6,461 bases of DNA from Chlamydiota bacterium. GTDB taxonomy: Bacteria > Chlamydiota > Chlamydiia > Chlamydiales > SM23-39. A model generated the notes under the pieces. That model was not told the DNA's origin and ran no database searches. It saw only the letters and a list, made by a program, of their open reading frames with translations. Below are positions 1 through 6,351 of the stretch, in pieces; within the stretch, counting starts at the first letter, position 1, and the number at the start of each line of letters is the position of its first letter. The position numbers and the translations under genes are program-made. The stretch lies in contig DAIDLB010000223.1 in assembly GCA_027449725.1 (NCBI GenBank), positions 1-6,461 on the forward strand, given 5' to 3'.

Positions 1-1
1 C

Positions 2-1024
2 GTCCTCCTGGAGCAATTTTCCATTCCGCATCCATTCGGAGGCTCGCATGGGGCGGCGAGAATTTTCCGCTCGATCTATCCCGATCCGGGCTATCGGGCG
101 CTGATCCAACGCGCCGCCCGATGCGATTGGCCGGAATGGGAGCGGGAGATGAAAACCACCTTTCTCCACTCTCATCCCTGCTGTACCTTTGGCCGCGGCC
201 CCCTCTTCCAACGTTATCTCAGCACCTTGGCGCATTCCGAGATCGACATTTTGGATCTCCCTGCCGCGCGCCGCCTTTTTCCGCAGTTCCGCTTCCCGAA
301 TATCGAGGCTGTGCTGCATGACAAGACGGGAGGCGTGCTGGCCGCAGAAAAACTCATCGGCCACCTCAAAGCGACCATCCTTAGCCGCGGCGTAAAGCTG
401 CAGGAAGAAACAAAAGTCCTCTCTCTGTCGCTCTCCGAAGATCCGATCCGGATTGCCACGAGCCGGGGAGAATTGTTTGCCCGCCGCCTGATTCTCGCCG
501 GAGGAGCTTGGATGTCCAAACTCATCGCCGTCCCTGTCGTGCCGGTCCGGCAAACCGTGGGCTATTTTAAACTCCGGGGCAATCAGGAAAAAAACTTCCC
601 GAACTGGTCATTTATCGGCGAAGACGGCCTTCTTTTTTACGGCCTTCCGGCCTTCGAATCCGAAGGGATCAAAATCGCCCGCCACGACACCGGAGGTTTG
701 GGAGACGATCCCGATAAACAAAACGGTGCCGGAGATCCCGCTGCCATTGCGTTGCTGGAAGAGTTTATCCGCAAACACTTTGTTCAGCCAATCGATCGGA
801 TCGAGAAGATTGAAAGCTGCTTTTATGCGAATGCGCCCAAAGAGGGGTTCATCCTCGATCTTCTCCCGGACAATCCTCGCGTTGCCATTGGGTCGGTCTG
901 CTCGGGACACGGCTTCAAGTTTGCGCCTCTGACAGGCAAAATTCTCGCTGAACTGGCCTTGAGAGGAAAGACAGACATCGAAGAATTTGAGCGGTTCAAG
1001 TCCCTTTTTTCGTTTCCAAAATAA
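2..1024 (+). CDS. FAD-dependent amine oxidase, monomeric sarcosine oxidase / N-methyltryptophan oxidase type (5' partial)
   Basis: The frame is open from the left edge and shows 340 residues. The family is usually about 370-390, so roughly 30 N-terminal residues, including the FAD-binding GxGxxG, lie outside the window. The visible part starts at the end of the second beta strand (VLLEQF), followed by GGSHGAARIFR. By comparison with monomeric sarcosine oxidase, the key residues are kept: Arg23 and Lys306 (in SGHGFKF) for the substrate carboxylate, Lys224 (GIKIARH) for oxygen activation, and Cys273 (SCFYAN), the position of the covalent flavin link. Such enzymes oxidise secondary amino acids with O2 to an imine, giving H2O2. 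The substrate here is unknown; sarcosine, N-methyl amino acids and pipecolate are all possible. An internal ATG at 149 is not the start, because family sequence continues upstream of it. The 3' end overlaps the convergent gene by 29 bp. Confidence 0.9.
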   Translation, partial: VLLEQFSIPHPFGGSHGAARIFRSIYPDPGYRALIQRAARCDWPEWEREMKTTFLHSHPCCTFGRGPLFQRYLSTLAHSEIDILDLPAARRLFPQFRFPNIEAVLHDKTGGVLAAEKLIGHLKATILSRGVKLQEETKVLSLSLSEDPIRIATSRGELFARRLILAGGAWMSKLIAVPVVPVRQTVGYFKLRGNQEKNFPNWSFIGEDGLLFYGLPAFESEGIKIARHDTGGLGDDPDKQNGAGDPAAIALLEEFIRKHFVQPIDRIEKIESCFYANAPKEGFILDLLPDNPRVAIGSVCSGHGFKFAPLTGKILAELALRGKTDIEEFERFKSLFSFPK

Positions 1025-1955
1025 GCGCTGCAAGTTCTCTGCCATAGAGGCCGTGGTAGAGAAGCCCTCTTGAACCGAGTCCGGTAAAGACCCAAAGGGA
1101 CGGCCTGATTTGCTGAACAATCGGAAGGTAGCCTTGTTTCGGCGCCATCCGGATCCCCTTCTTTACCTCGACGATCTCAAAGGCGCGGGCCGGGGGATAA
1201 AACGCACCGATTTGCTCGCGAAGGCCAAGCGCCTTTTCGGGATCGAATCCCTTTTCATAGGTAGACCCGAGAAGGCAAAGTTCAGGATCTTCGGTCAAAG
1301 AGAGGTGGCCCTGGCCGATCAGGCTGCAAGGGGGCTTTTGAAGCCCCTGGGGCCATCGGCAAAGAAGCGCCTGTCCATGTCTTGGGGATAGAGGCAGATC
1401 GAACTTGGCGAGATCGGCGCCGCTGGCAAGGACTGCCGCATCGAACGCGCCGAGCTCGTCCAGGCTTTCGACCCGGCTCAGCTCGAAACGCCCTCCCATC
1501 CGCTCGCAGGCAAGCCAAAGACCTTGAAGATAGGGCCCTGCAAACACGGCCTTTCCGCCCGGGATCCAAAGTCCCGCATCTGCAATAACTTCGGGAAAAC
1601 GGCTTCGGATCGCCTCGGCGTCGAGAGGCTCTGCATCAGGAAATGGGTGCTGAAACGCTTTTTTTTGCTCTTCATTCATCGCAAAGCGGACGATACCGGT
1701 ATGCGATGCAACCGGCGTGCCCAACGCCCCCTCTGCGGCGGCGATCAGCTCAGCCGCGGAGTTCATCGCCTCATCGGCTCTGGCGGTCCGGCGGGCGAGC
1801 TTGGCCGGATAAGGGTGGAGGAGCCCTGTAGAGGCGCCGGAAGCACCTCCTCCAATACCAACCGCGTCGATAAGGGTTACATTTACTCCCGTCCGCAGCA
1901 GATGCCAGGAAACGCTTAAGCCCCCGTAGCCGGCGCCGACGACTGCAATCCTCAT
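996..1955 (-). CDS. FAD-dependent oxidoreductase (DAO family), MnmC oxidase-domain-like
   Basis: The protein has 319 residues and a Rossmann FAD-binding start: GAGYGG at residues 7-12, with Asp30 ending the second strand to hold the ADP ribose. GGASGASTGLLHPYP (about 36-50) and GLGSRGLLYHGLYG (292-305) resemble the GASGN-type loop and GLGSRG motif of the C-terminal oxidase domain of MnmC. That domain removes the carboxymethyl group of cmnm5(s2)U34 in tRNA. No methyltransferase domain is attached, so this would be a stand-alone version; glycine- or amino-acid-oxidase activity is an alternative. The frame extends ten codons upstream, but I chose the ATG at 1955 because the nucleotide-binding fold begins there and it forms an ATGA overlap with the stop of the membrane-protein gene. 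No good Shine-Dalgarno precedes it, which fits translational coupling. Family assignment is firm; the tRNA role is only suggested. Confidence 0.88.
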   Translation of the reverse strand: MRIAVVGAGYGGLSVSWHLLRTGVNVTLIDAVGIGGGASGASTGLLHPYPAKLARRTARADEAMNSAAELIAAAEGALGTPVASHTGIVRFAMNEEQKKAFQHPFPDAEPLDAEAIRSRFPEVIADAGLWIPGGKAVFAGPYLQGLWLACERMGGRFELSRVESLDELGAFDAAVLASGADLAKFDLPLSPRHGQALLCRWPQGLQKPPCSLIGQGHLSLTEDPELCLLGSTYEKGFDPEKALGLREQIGAFYPPARAFEIVEVKKGIRMAPKQGYLPIVQQIRPSLWVFTGLGSRGLLYHGLYGRELAALILETKKGT

Positions 1956-2773
1956 GGAGCGGCAGGGCGCCGCTGCAAGAGCCAAAAGCTTTCGGCAGCG
2001 AAGTTAAAGAAAAAGACCACGGCAGGAGCGAGGAGCGCCGCAAACGGCAGCATGACGAAAAACCATTGGAGAGCGACGCCCAGACTTTCCGTTTCCTGCT
2101 GCAGTCCCAGTCCTGTCAAAAAAGCTGCAAGGCTGAGGAGTCCCGATGTCAAGGCAATGGGGACAAGCGCAACGAGAAAGAGAGCAAAGCCGGTGAGAAG
2201 CCTTCCCTTTAAAAAGGAGGCGATCCGCTGCGCTGCGCTGGCCCTTTTGAGCGGCTGCATCGCAACGGCGGGGGTGACGAAAAAGAGGAGGAGCAGGTTG
2301 AACAAACAGAGAAGGAGCGAGGAGAGGATCAGCAAAAACGGGCCGAAAGCAAACACGATGCTAAACAAATGGCCTACCCCGGGAATCGAGCGCAAGAGAT
2401 AAAAAAAGCCAAGGACGATCCAGAGGAGCAAATAGAGAAGGACGGGAGGAAGAGAAAGATAGAAGGTGCCCAAAATCAGGTCGGCCGAGCCGGCAAAGAG
2501 CTTTTTCAGAGGCAGCGCAATCTTTTTCGCTTCGTGGGCATAGAGCCTGACGAGAAGCACTCCCAGCGAAAGAAGGACGCCGGAGGAGAGCAGGATAGGC
2601 AAAAAGGCAAGGCTCATCGCGACCCAATCGCTCGCGTCAAAGGCAACGGCGCGGCAAAAGACGATGAGAACGCCGCAAAGGACAAGCGCTGGAAAAGCAA
2701 GGAGCAGCTTCTTTTTTGAAAACGAGAGGGCGATTGCCCGATGAAAACACTGTTCCAGCTCAGCCCAAGTCAT
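1952..2773 (-). CDS. Hypothetical polytopic inner-membrane protein
   Basis: I do not recognise this 273-residue protein. It is very hydrophobic, with about six membrane segments near residues 23-45, 54-78, 98-127, 134-168 (long enough for a re-entrant helix or two helices), 192-224 and 233-260. Basic stretches lie between some of them (KSKK-like at 19-22, KK around 83-91, LKRASAAQRIASFLKGR at 175-191). The N-terminus has a short amphipathic stretch before the first helix and no cleavable signal. No catalytic or transporter motif is evident. The start is the first possible one: an in-frame TAG lies three codons upstream. There is no recognisable Shine-Dalgarno. The stop overlaps the start of the MnmC-like oxidoreductase (ATGA), so the two are probably co-translated and may be functionally linked. 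An intrinsic terminator sits about 40 bp upstream of the start. Coding status is supported by consistent hydrophobic periodicity and the overlap geometry. Confidence 0.82.
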   Translation of the reverse strand: MTWAELEQCFHRAIALSFSKKKLLLAFPALVLCGVLIVFCRAVAFDASDWVAMSLAFLPILLSSGVLLSLGVLLVRLYAHEAKKIALPLKKLFAGSADLILGTFYLSLPPVLLYLLLWIVLGFFYLLRSIPGVGHLFSIVFAFGPFLLILSSLLLCLFNLLLLFFVTPAVAMQPLKRASAAQRIASFLKGRLLTGFALFLVALVPIALTSGLLSLAAFLTGLGLQQETESLGVALQWFFVMLPFAALLAPAVVFFFNFAAESFWLLQRRPAAP

Positions 2774-2812
2774 ACGGGTCTAGCGTAGCACAGGTCCCCC
2801 ATCAAACACAAA

Positions 2813-2848
2813 AAAAATGCGTCGGGGCGAACACTCCGACGCATTTTT
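2813..2848 (-). terminator. Rho-independent terminator of the 81-residue protein gene
   Basis: A perfect 13-bp inverted repeat (arms 2813-2825 and 2836-2848, core ATGCGTCGG/CCGACGCAT) is extended by one G-U and one G-C pair to 15 bp, with a 6-nt loop. Read on the minus strand it starts 7 nt after the stop of the small gene and ends in a run of eight T. The A-run on the other side gives a T-run on the plus strand too, so it could work in both directions, but no plus-strand gene leads into it. Confidence 0.92.
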
Positions 2849-2855
2849 CAGTCAT

Positions 2856-3101
2856 TTATTCTTTCATGCTCTTTTTGTAATTGTCTTGAGCTTCCTTCAT
2901 GTCTTTATCAGAATCGCTAATCGTCTGGCTCATGGAATTAGTCTCATTTTGCACTGCTTGATCCCGCTCTTCCTGAGTCCACACCTGGTCGCCGCCGGAA
3001 AGATTCGGATCAGTATCTTGTACCCCATTTTCCACTTGGTCGTCTGCCGCATACACATAATAGGAACTAGAGGAATCTGAAACACCTGTAATTGTTGACA
3101 T
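2856..3101 (-). CDS. Small acidic hypothetical protein, 81 residues
   Basis: No family is recognised. The N-terminus is rich in Ser/Thr (STITGVSDSSSSYY), followed by an acidic, Gly/Asn-containing linker (about 18-40) and a charged, probably helical C-terminal half (41-81: WTQEERDQAVQ to YKKSMKE). I count 17 Asp/Glu against 6 Lys/Arg, no Cys and one Trp. There is no membrane segment or Sec signal. Coding status is strongly supported by context: AGGAGGT six bases before the ATG, a near-perfect sigma-70 promoter and a strong terminator directly after the stop. GC is about 43-44% by hand count, visibly lower than the neighbours. A Ser/Thr-rich start is compatible with a type III secretion signal in Chlamydiae, so a secreted effector or abundant small structural protein is possible, but this is speculation. 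Confidence 0.85.
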   Translation of the reverse strand: MSTITGVSDSSSSYYVYAADDQVENGVQDTDPNLSGGDQVWTQEERDQAVQNETNSMSQTISDSDKDMKEAQDNYKKSMKE

Positions 3102-3107
3102 CTTATT

Positions 3108-3115
3108 ACCTCCTC
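3108..3115 (-). promoter_or_regulatory. Strong Shine-Dalgarno of the small acidic protein gene
   Basis: The minus strand reads GAGGAGGT followed by six bases (AATAAG) and the ATG at 3101. This is a full anti-SD match at ideal spacing, far stronger than anything in front of the other genes here. It fixes the start and implies high translation. Confidence 0.9.
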
Positions 3116-3136
3116 TCGTTATTACACCTTAAATCC

Positions 3137-3165
3137 ATTATAACAAATACTTATTAAAAAGTCAA
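3137..3165 (-). promoter_or_regulatory. Sigma-70-type promoter of the small acidic protein gene
   Basis: On the minus strand the -35 box is TTGACT (3165-3160), the spacer is exactly 17 bp, and the -10 box is a perfect TATAAT (3142-3137). Transcription should begin near 3130, giving a leader of about 29 nt that carries the Shine-Dalgarno. The sequence upstream of the -35 (3166-3220) is very AT-rich and could act as an UP element. It also holds spaced TGTAAG/TGTAAA words that might be protein-binding sites. It is the clearest promoter in the window. Confidence 0.9.
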
Positions 3166-3220
3166 CCTTACAGAGACAAATAAATTTCATAAATCGCTTA
3201 CAATCAATGACATCTAATAT

Positions 3221-4168
3221 TTACAGCGTCAGAAAATGATCTGTCGCGCGAATGAGGGCGTCGGCGATGCCGGGTTCGGAGGCCGCGTGACCGGCGTCAG
3301 GGATGATTTCGAGAGAAGCTTTGGGCCAGGCTTTATGGAGGTCCCAGGCGTTGGAGAGAGGACAGACGATGTCATAGCGGCCGTGGACGATGACACCGGG
3401 GATGTCCCGAAGGGCATGGGCGTGCTCGATGAGCCAGTTGTCGGTCTTGAAAAAGGCGTTATGGATGAAGTAGTGGCATTCGACGCGGGCGAGGGCGTCG
3501 GCGTGATGGTCTTCGGTGAAGGTGCGGAAGAGGGAAGGATCGAAGCGGAGCTTGAGAGCGCACCCTTCCCATTCCGACCAAGCTTTGGCCGCCTGTCTTC
3601 GGATGTTGGGATCTGCCGAGGTGAGGCGCTTGTAGTAGGCGCGGATGAGGTCATTTTGTTCGGAGGGGGGGATGGGGGCGAGGAACTGCTCAAAGCGGTC
3701 GGGAAAGAGATGATGGGCGCCGTATTGGTAAAACCAGCGGAGTTCTTCCTGCCTGGCGAGGAAGATGCCGCGAACGATGAGAGCCCTGACACGGGCGGGA
3801 TAAGTTTCGGCATAGGCGAGGGCGAGCGTACTGCCCCAGGAGCCGCCGAAGACAACCCAGCGGTCGATATGAAGATGTTCGCGAAGCTTTTCGATGTCGG
3901 CGACGAGGTCCCAGGTGGTGTTCTCTTCCAAACAGGCGTGCGGTGTCGATTTGCCGCAGCCTCTTTGATCAAAGAGGATGATCCGATAACGGTCGGGATC
4001 GAAGAAGGTACGGTTAGAAGGATCAGTCCCGCTTCCCGGACCGCCGTGGAGAAAGAGGATCGGCTTGCCATGCGGATTGCCCGACTCTTCCCAATAGAGG
4101 GTGTGGATGGTGGAGACAGGCAAGTGCCCTGTCTTATAGGGTTCTATGGGGGGGTATCGCTCTCTCAT
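3221..4168 (-). CDS. pip: Proline iminopeptidase (prolyl aminopeptidase), alpha/beta hydrolase family S33
   Basis: This 315-residue cytoplasmic serine peptidase removes N-terminal proline from peptides. It has the usual family length. The oxyanion motif HGGPG lies at 41-45 and the nucleophile elbow GGSWGS at 108-113 (Ser110). Asp266 (HGRYDIVCP) and His294 (DAGHAASEPG) complete the triad. Relative to the Serratia enzyme these sit 2-3 positions earlier. Glu201 (EWEG) and Glu230 (VECHYF) fall where the two glutamates that hold the substrate amino group are expected. All hallmark residues are intact. The ATG overlaps the gltA stop (ATGA), and AAGG seven bases upstream, inside gltA, can act as Shine-Dalgarno. 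It is the last gene of mdh-gltA-pip. I see no terminator in the 55 bp after its stop, so transcripts may run into the small acidic gene. Confidence 0.96.
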   Translation of the reverse strand: MRERYPPIEPYKTGHLPVSTIHTLYWEESGNPHGKPILFLHGGPGSGTDPSNRTFFDPDRYRIILFDQRGCGKSTPHACLEENTTWDLVADIEKLREHLHIDRWVVFGGSWGSTLALAYAETYPARVRALIVRGIFLARQEELRWFYQYGAHHLFPDRFEQFLAPIPPSEQNDLIRAYYKRLTSADPNIRRQAAKAWSEWEGCALKLRFDPSLFRTFTEDHHADALARVECHYFIHNAFFKTDNWLIEHAHALRDIPGVIVHGRYDIVCPLSNAWDLHKAWPKASLEIIPDAGHAASEPGIADALIRATDHFLTL

Positions 4169-5328
4169 CGTCTTGCCTTGTATAAATAGAGCGGCCGCAT
4201 GATCGGCACTCCCTTACCGCCTCTTGCCTCCATCCTCTCATAGACGATCTGGATGGCGATCCCGACGAGACGGCTCAGTCCGAAGAGAACCGTATAGTAT
4301 TCGGGATGGGCGAAGCCGGCGGCCATGAGAAGCGACCCTGTCACCGCGTCGATGTTGGGGAAAGGATTTGCGATCTTCGGATTTTCCGAAAGAATTTTCG
4401 GTCCCTCCGTGCGAAGAAGGAGCGCAATCTTGATCAGCGGATGGTTCGGAAAGTGCTTTTCCGCATAGTCGTAGCAGACGGTCGCACGGGGATCTTCGAC
4501 GCGAAGGACCGCATGTCCGAAACCGAAGACGAGCTGATTTTTTTTCAACCGGTCGCGGATGAAGCGGGCGACGTCATCTGCGCCGGCCTCCTCGCCCACT
4601 GCATCGAGCACCTCCTGGACGAATTCGAGGCAGTCCTGATTTGCCCTCCCATGCCGTGGACCTGAAAGGGCGGCGAGCGACGATGCGAGAGAGCTGTACA
4701 TGTGGGCCAGGCCGGAGGCGACCGCCTTCCCGACGAAAGCCGAGAGGTTGCCGCCATCATGGTCGAAATGGATCACATTGAAAAGCTTGAAGATGGGGTT
4801 GAGCTTGGCGCGATCGATCCCGGGCATCTGGAGGAGATGGGTGAAGTTCTCCATGTAGCCGAGCTCAGGTTTGGATGCAGGGGTCTTCCCCCAACCGGCG
4901 TGGTGGTTGATGACGGCGGCTGCGATCTGCGGAATCTTCGCAATTACATTGAGGCAGTCCTCTCTGTAGTCGCCATTGAGCTCATACATGCCGGCGACCA
5001 GGATAGCCGCGGCAAAGAGATCCATCGGGTGGCCTTTTCTGGGAAGCGATTCGATGGCATGGACAGTCTCCGCTCTACATTGAGAGCGGCGGACGATCTC
5101 CTGATGGAATTTAGCGAGCTGCTCTTTCGAGCCTTCCTCGCCGAAATAGAGGAGATAGATCGCCTGCAGGGGGTCCCACGCATAGATGTCCGCAATCGGC
5201 CTTCCCACATAGGCCAGCCCCTTCTGCGGGTCCACCGACGACGTGACGCAGTAGCCGACGGGCACGCCGCGCAGGCCCGTCTCCAGGTTTTCTCTCGTGA
5301 TCTCGAATAGAACACCCTCTTTTGCCAT
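4165..5328 (-). CDS. gltA: Citrate synthase (eukaryote-like active-site type)
   Basis: The 387-residue enzyme condenses oxaloacetate with acetyl-CoA to citrate, the entry step of the TCA cycle. The N-terminal ENLETGLRGVPV and DPQKGLAYVGRPIADI segments mark the family. The catalytic residues are His226 (GPRHGRANQ), His272 (GFGHAVLR) and Asp327 (NIDAVTG), with Arg276 and Arg353 (SRLVGIAIQ) as likely oxaloacetate or CoA ligands. The motif forms HGxANQ, GHAVLR and NxDAxxG match the eukaryotic (mitochondrial) subtype rather than the HGGANE, GHRVY and DFYSG forms of E. coli or Bacillus enzymes. It is also shorter than E. coli GltA (427). It follows mdh by 3 bp; the start is preceded only by a close TAAGG, so coupling to mdh translation is likely. 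Environmental chlamydiae have citrate synthase whereas Chlamydiaceae do not. The symbol follows bacterial convention. Confidence 0.96.
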   Translation of the reverse strand: MAKEGVLFEITRENLETGLRGVPVGYCVTSSVDPQKGLAYVGRPIADIYAWDPLQAIYLLYFGEEGSKEQLAKFHQEIVRRSQCRAETVHAIESLPRKGHPMDLFAAAILVAGMYELNGDYREDCLNVIAKIPQIAAAVINHHAGWGKTPASKPELGYMENFTHLLQMPGIDRAKLNPIFKLFNVIHFDHDGGNLSAFVGKAVASGLAHMYSSLASSLAALSGPRHGRANQDCLEFVQEVLDAVGEEAGADDVARFIRDRLKKNQLVFGFGHAVLRVEDPRATVCYDYAEKHFPNHPLIKIALLLRTEGPKILSENPKIANPFPNIDAVTGSLLMAAGFAHPEYYTVLFGLSRLVGIAIQIVYERMEARGGKGVPIMRPLYLYKARR

Positions 5329-5331
5329 ACC

Positions 5332-6318
5332 TTATCCCAGTAAGTGGGCGACCAGTTCGCGCTCCTCGATGAGCTCACGCTCTGTGATCGCAATTTTTTC
5401 CTTCAAAAATGCGTCGATCTCGACCCCATGGACGATCTCGGCATGCCCATCGCCTTTCGATCGGCAGGGAAACGAAAAATAGAGCCGCTCATCGATCCCA
5501 TACGGATTCCCCTTGGAATAAACGCCCATGGAAAACCAGTCTCCGGCAGCCGTCGGCTCGAACACCGAGCGCATCGCATCGAGCGCGGCATTGGCAGCCG
5601 AAGCGGCGGACGACTTGCCCCTGGCCCCAATCACCTCCGCACCCCTCTTTTGCACCTTGGGCAAAAAGACCTGCTCAAACCAATCCGCATCGCGAATCAG
5701 CTCGGACGCCCTCTTCCCCCGGATCTTTGCATTATGGAAATCGGGCACCTGGGTATTGGAGTGGTTGCCCCAGATCGCAACATGGCTCACCTCGGCAACC
5801 GATGCATGCGCTTTTTCCGCCAGCTGAAATTTGGCGCGGTTCTGGTCGAGGCGCGTCATGGCAAAAAACTGGTGCGGCGAGAGGTTCGGCGCATGATGCG
5901 CTGCAATCAGACAGTTGGTGTTGCACGGATTCCCAACGACGAGCACACGCACCGAGCGCGCCGCCGCCTTGCCAAGCGCCTTCCCCTGCTCGACAAAGAT
6001 CTTTCCGTTCTCTCCAAGCAAATCCTTCCGCTCCATACCGGGCCCGCGGGGCTTCGCGCCGACGAGGAAGACGGCATCAGCCCCCTCGAAAACCCTATTC
6101 GGATCGGAGCCGATATGAATCTCCTTAAGCAGCGGAAAAACACAGTCGTTGAGTTCCATCTCGACGCCTTTCAAAGCCGTCTCAAACTCAGGCAAATCGA
6201 GAAGGTGCAGAGAAACAGGTTGATGCGGGCCAAACAGATCGCCATTGGCAATGCGGAAGAGCAGGCTGTACGCGATTTGCCCAGCCCCTCCCGTTACGAC
6301 AACTCTTTTAGTATTCAT
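5332..6318 (-). CDS. mdh: Malate dehydrogenase (NAD-dependent, chlamydial/cytosolic-type)
   Basis: The 328-residue enzyme interconverts malate and oxaloacetate in the TCA cycle. It begins with the NAD-binding loop TGGAGQIAY (9-17); Asp41 at the end of the second strand favours NAD over NADP. Substrate arginines are Arg91 and Arg97 in PRGPGMER and Arg161 in LDQNR. The catalytic pair is Asp158 and His186 (WGNHSNTQ). The C-terminal half carries the long [11 protein letters not shown] helix and the FPCR motif known from chlamydial Mdh. Length is normal and nothing is missing. I chose the ATG at 6318 because AAAGGA lies seven bases upstream and the fold starts directly after it; a GTG at 6336 in frame would add six residues but has that SD inside its reading frame. 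It heads the mdh-gltA-pip operon and supplies oxaloacetate for the next enzyme. Confidence 0.96.
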   Translation of the reverse strand: MNTKRVVVTGGAGQIAYSLLFRIANGDLFGPHQPVSLHLLDLPEFETALKGVEMELNDCVFPLLKEIHIGSDPNRVFEGADAVFLVGAKPRGPGMERKDLLGENGKIFVEQGKALGKAAARSVRVLVVGNPCNTNCLIAAHHAPNLSPHQFFAMTRLDQNRAKFQLAEKAHASVAEVSHVAIWGNHSNTQVPDFHNAKIRGKRASELIRDADWFEQVFLPKVQKRGAEVIGARGKSSAASAANAALDAMRSVFEPTAAGDWFSMGVYSKGNPYGIDERLYFSFPCRSKGDGHAEIVHGVEIDAFLKEKIAITERELIEERELVAHLLG

Positions 6319-6325
6319 AGACAAA

Positions 6326-6331
6326 TCCTTT
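6326..6331 (-). promoter_or_regulatory. Shine-Dalgarno deciding the mdh start
   Basis: The minus strand reads AAAGGA, then seven bases, then the ATG at 6318. This supports the ATG start over the in-frame GTG at 6336. Confidence 0.75.
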
Positions 6332-6351
6332 ATCACGCCGCGTGCGCTTTC

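Noticed and set aside
149..1024. Complete 291-residue oxidoreductase starting at the ATG at 149
   Set aside because: In-frame codons upstream to the window edge encode the expected family sequence (VLLEQF, GGSHG, RIFR), so the gene is merely cut by the window edge and 149 is an internal methionine.
608..1120. 170-codon open frame on the minus strand
   Set aside because: Opposite the sarcosine-oxidase-type gene and the end of the MnmC-like gene; both real frames carry conserved motifs there.
1956..1985. Ten-residue N-terminal extension of the MnmC-like protein
   Set aside because: The FAD fold begins at the ATG at 1955 and the ATGA overlap supports that start; the extension only reads through the end of the upstream gene in another frame.
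3166..3220. Intrinsic terminator after pip
   Set aside because: The region is AT-rich but I found no stable GC stem followed by a T-run.
3236..4189. 317-codon open frame on the plus strand
   Set aside because: It lies wholly antisense to pip, whose catalytic residues are all conserved. The translation is Gly/Glu/Val-rich without family features, a typical shadow frame in GC-rich coding DNA.
4702..5310. 202-codon open frame on the plus strand
   Set aside because: Antisense shadow of the citrate synthase gene, with no start signal or family match.
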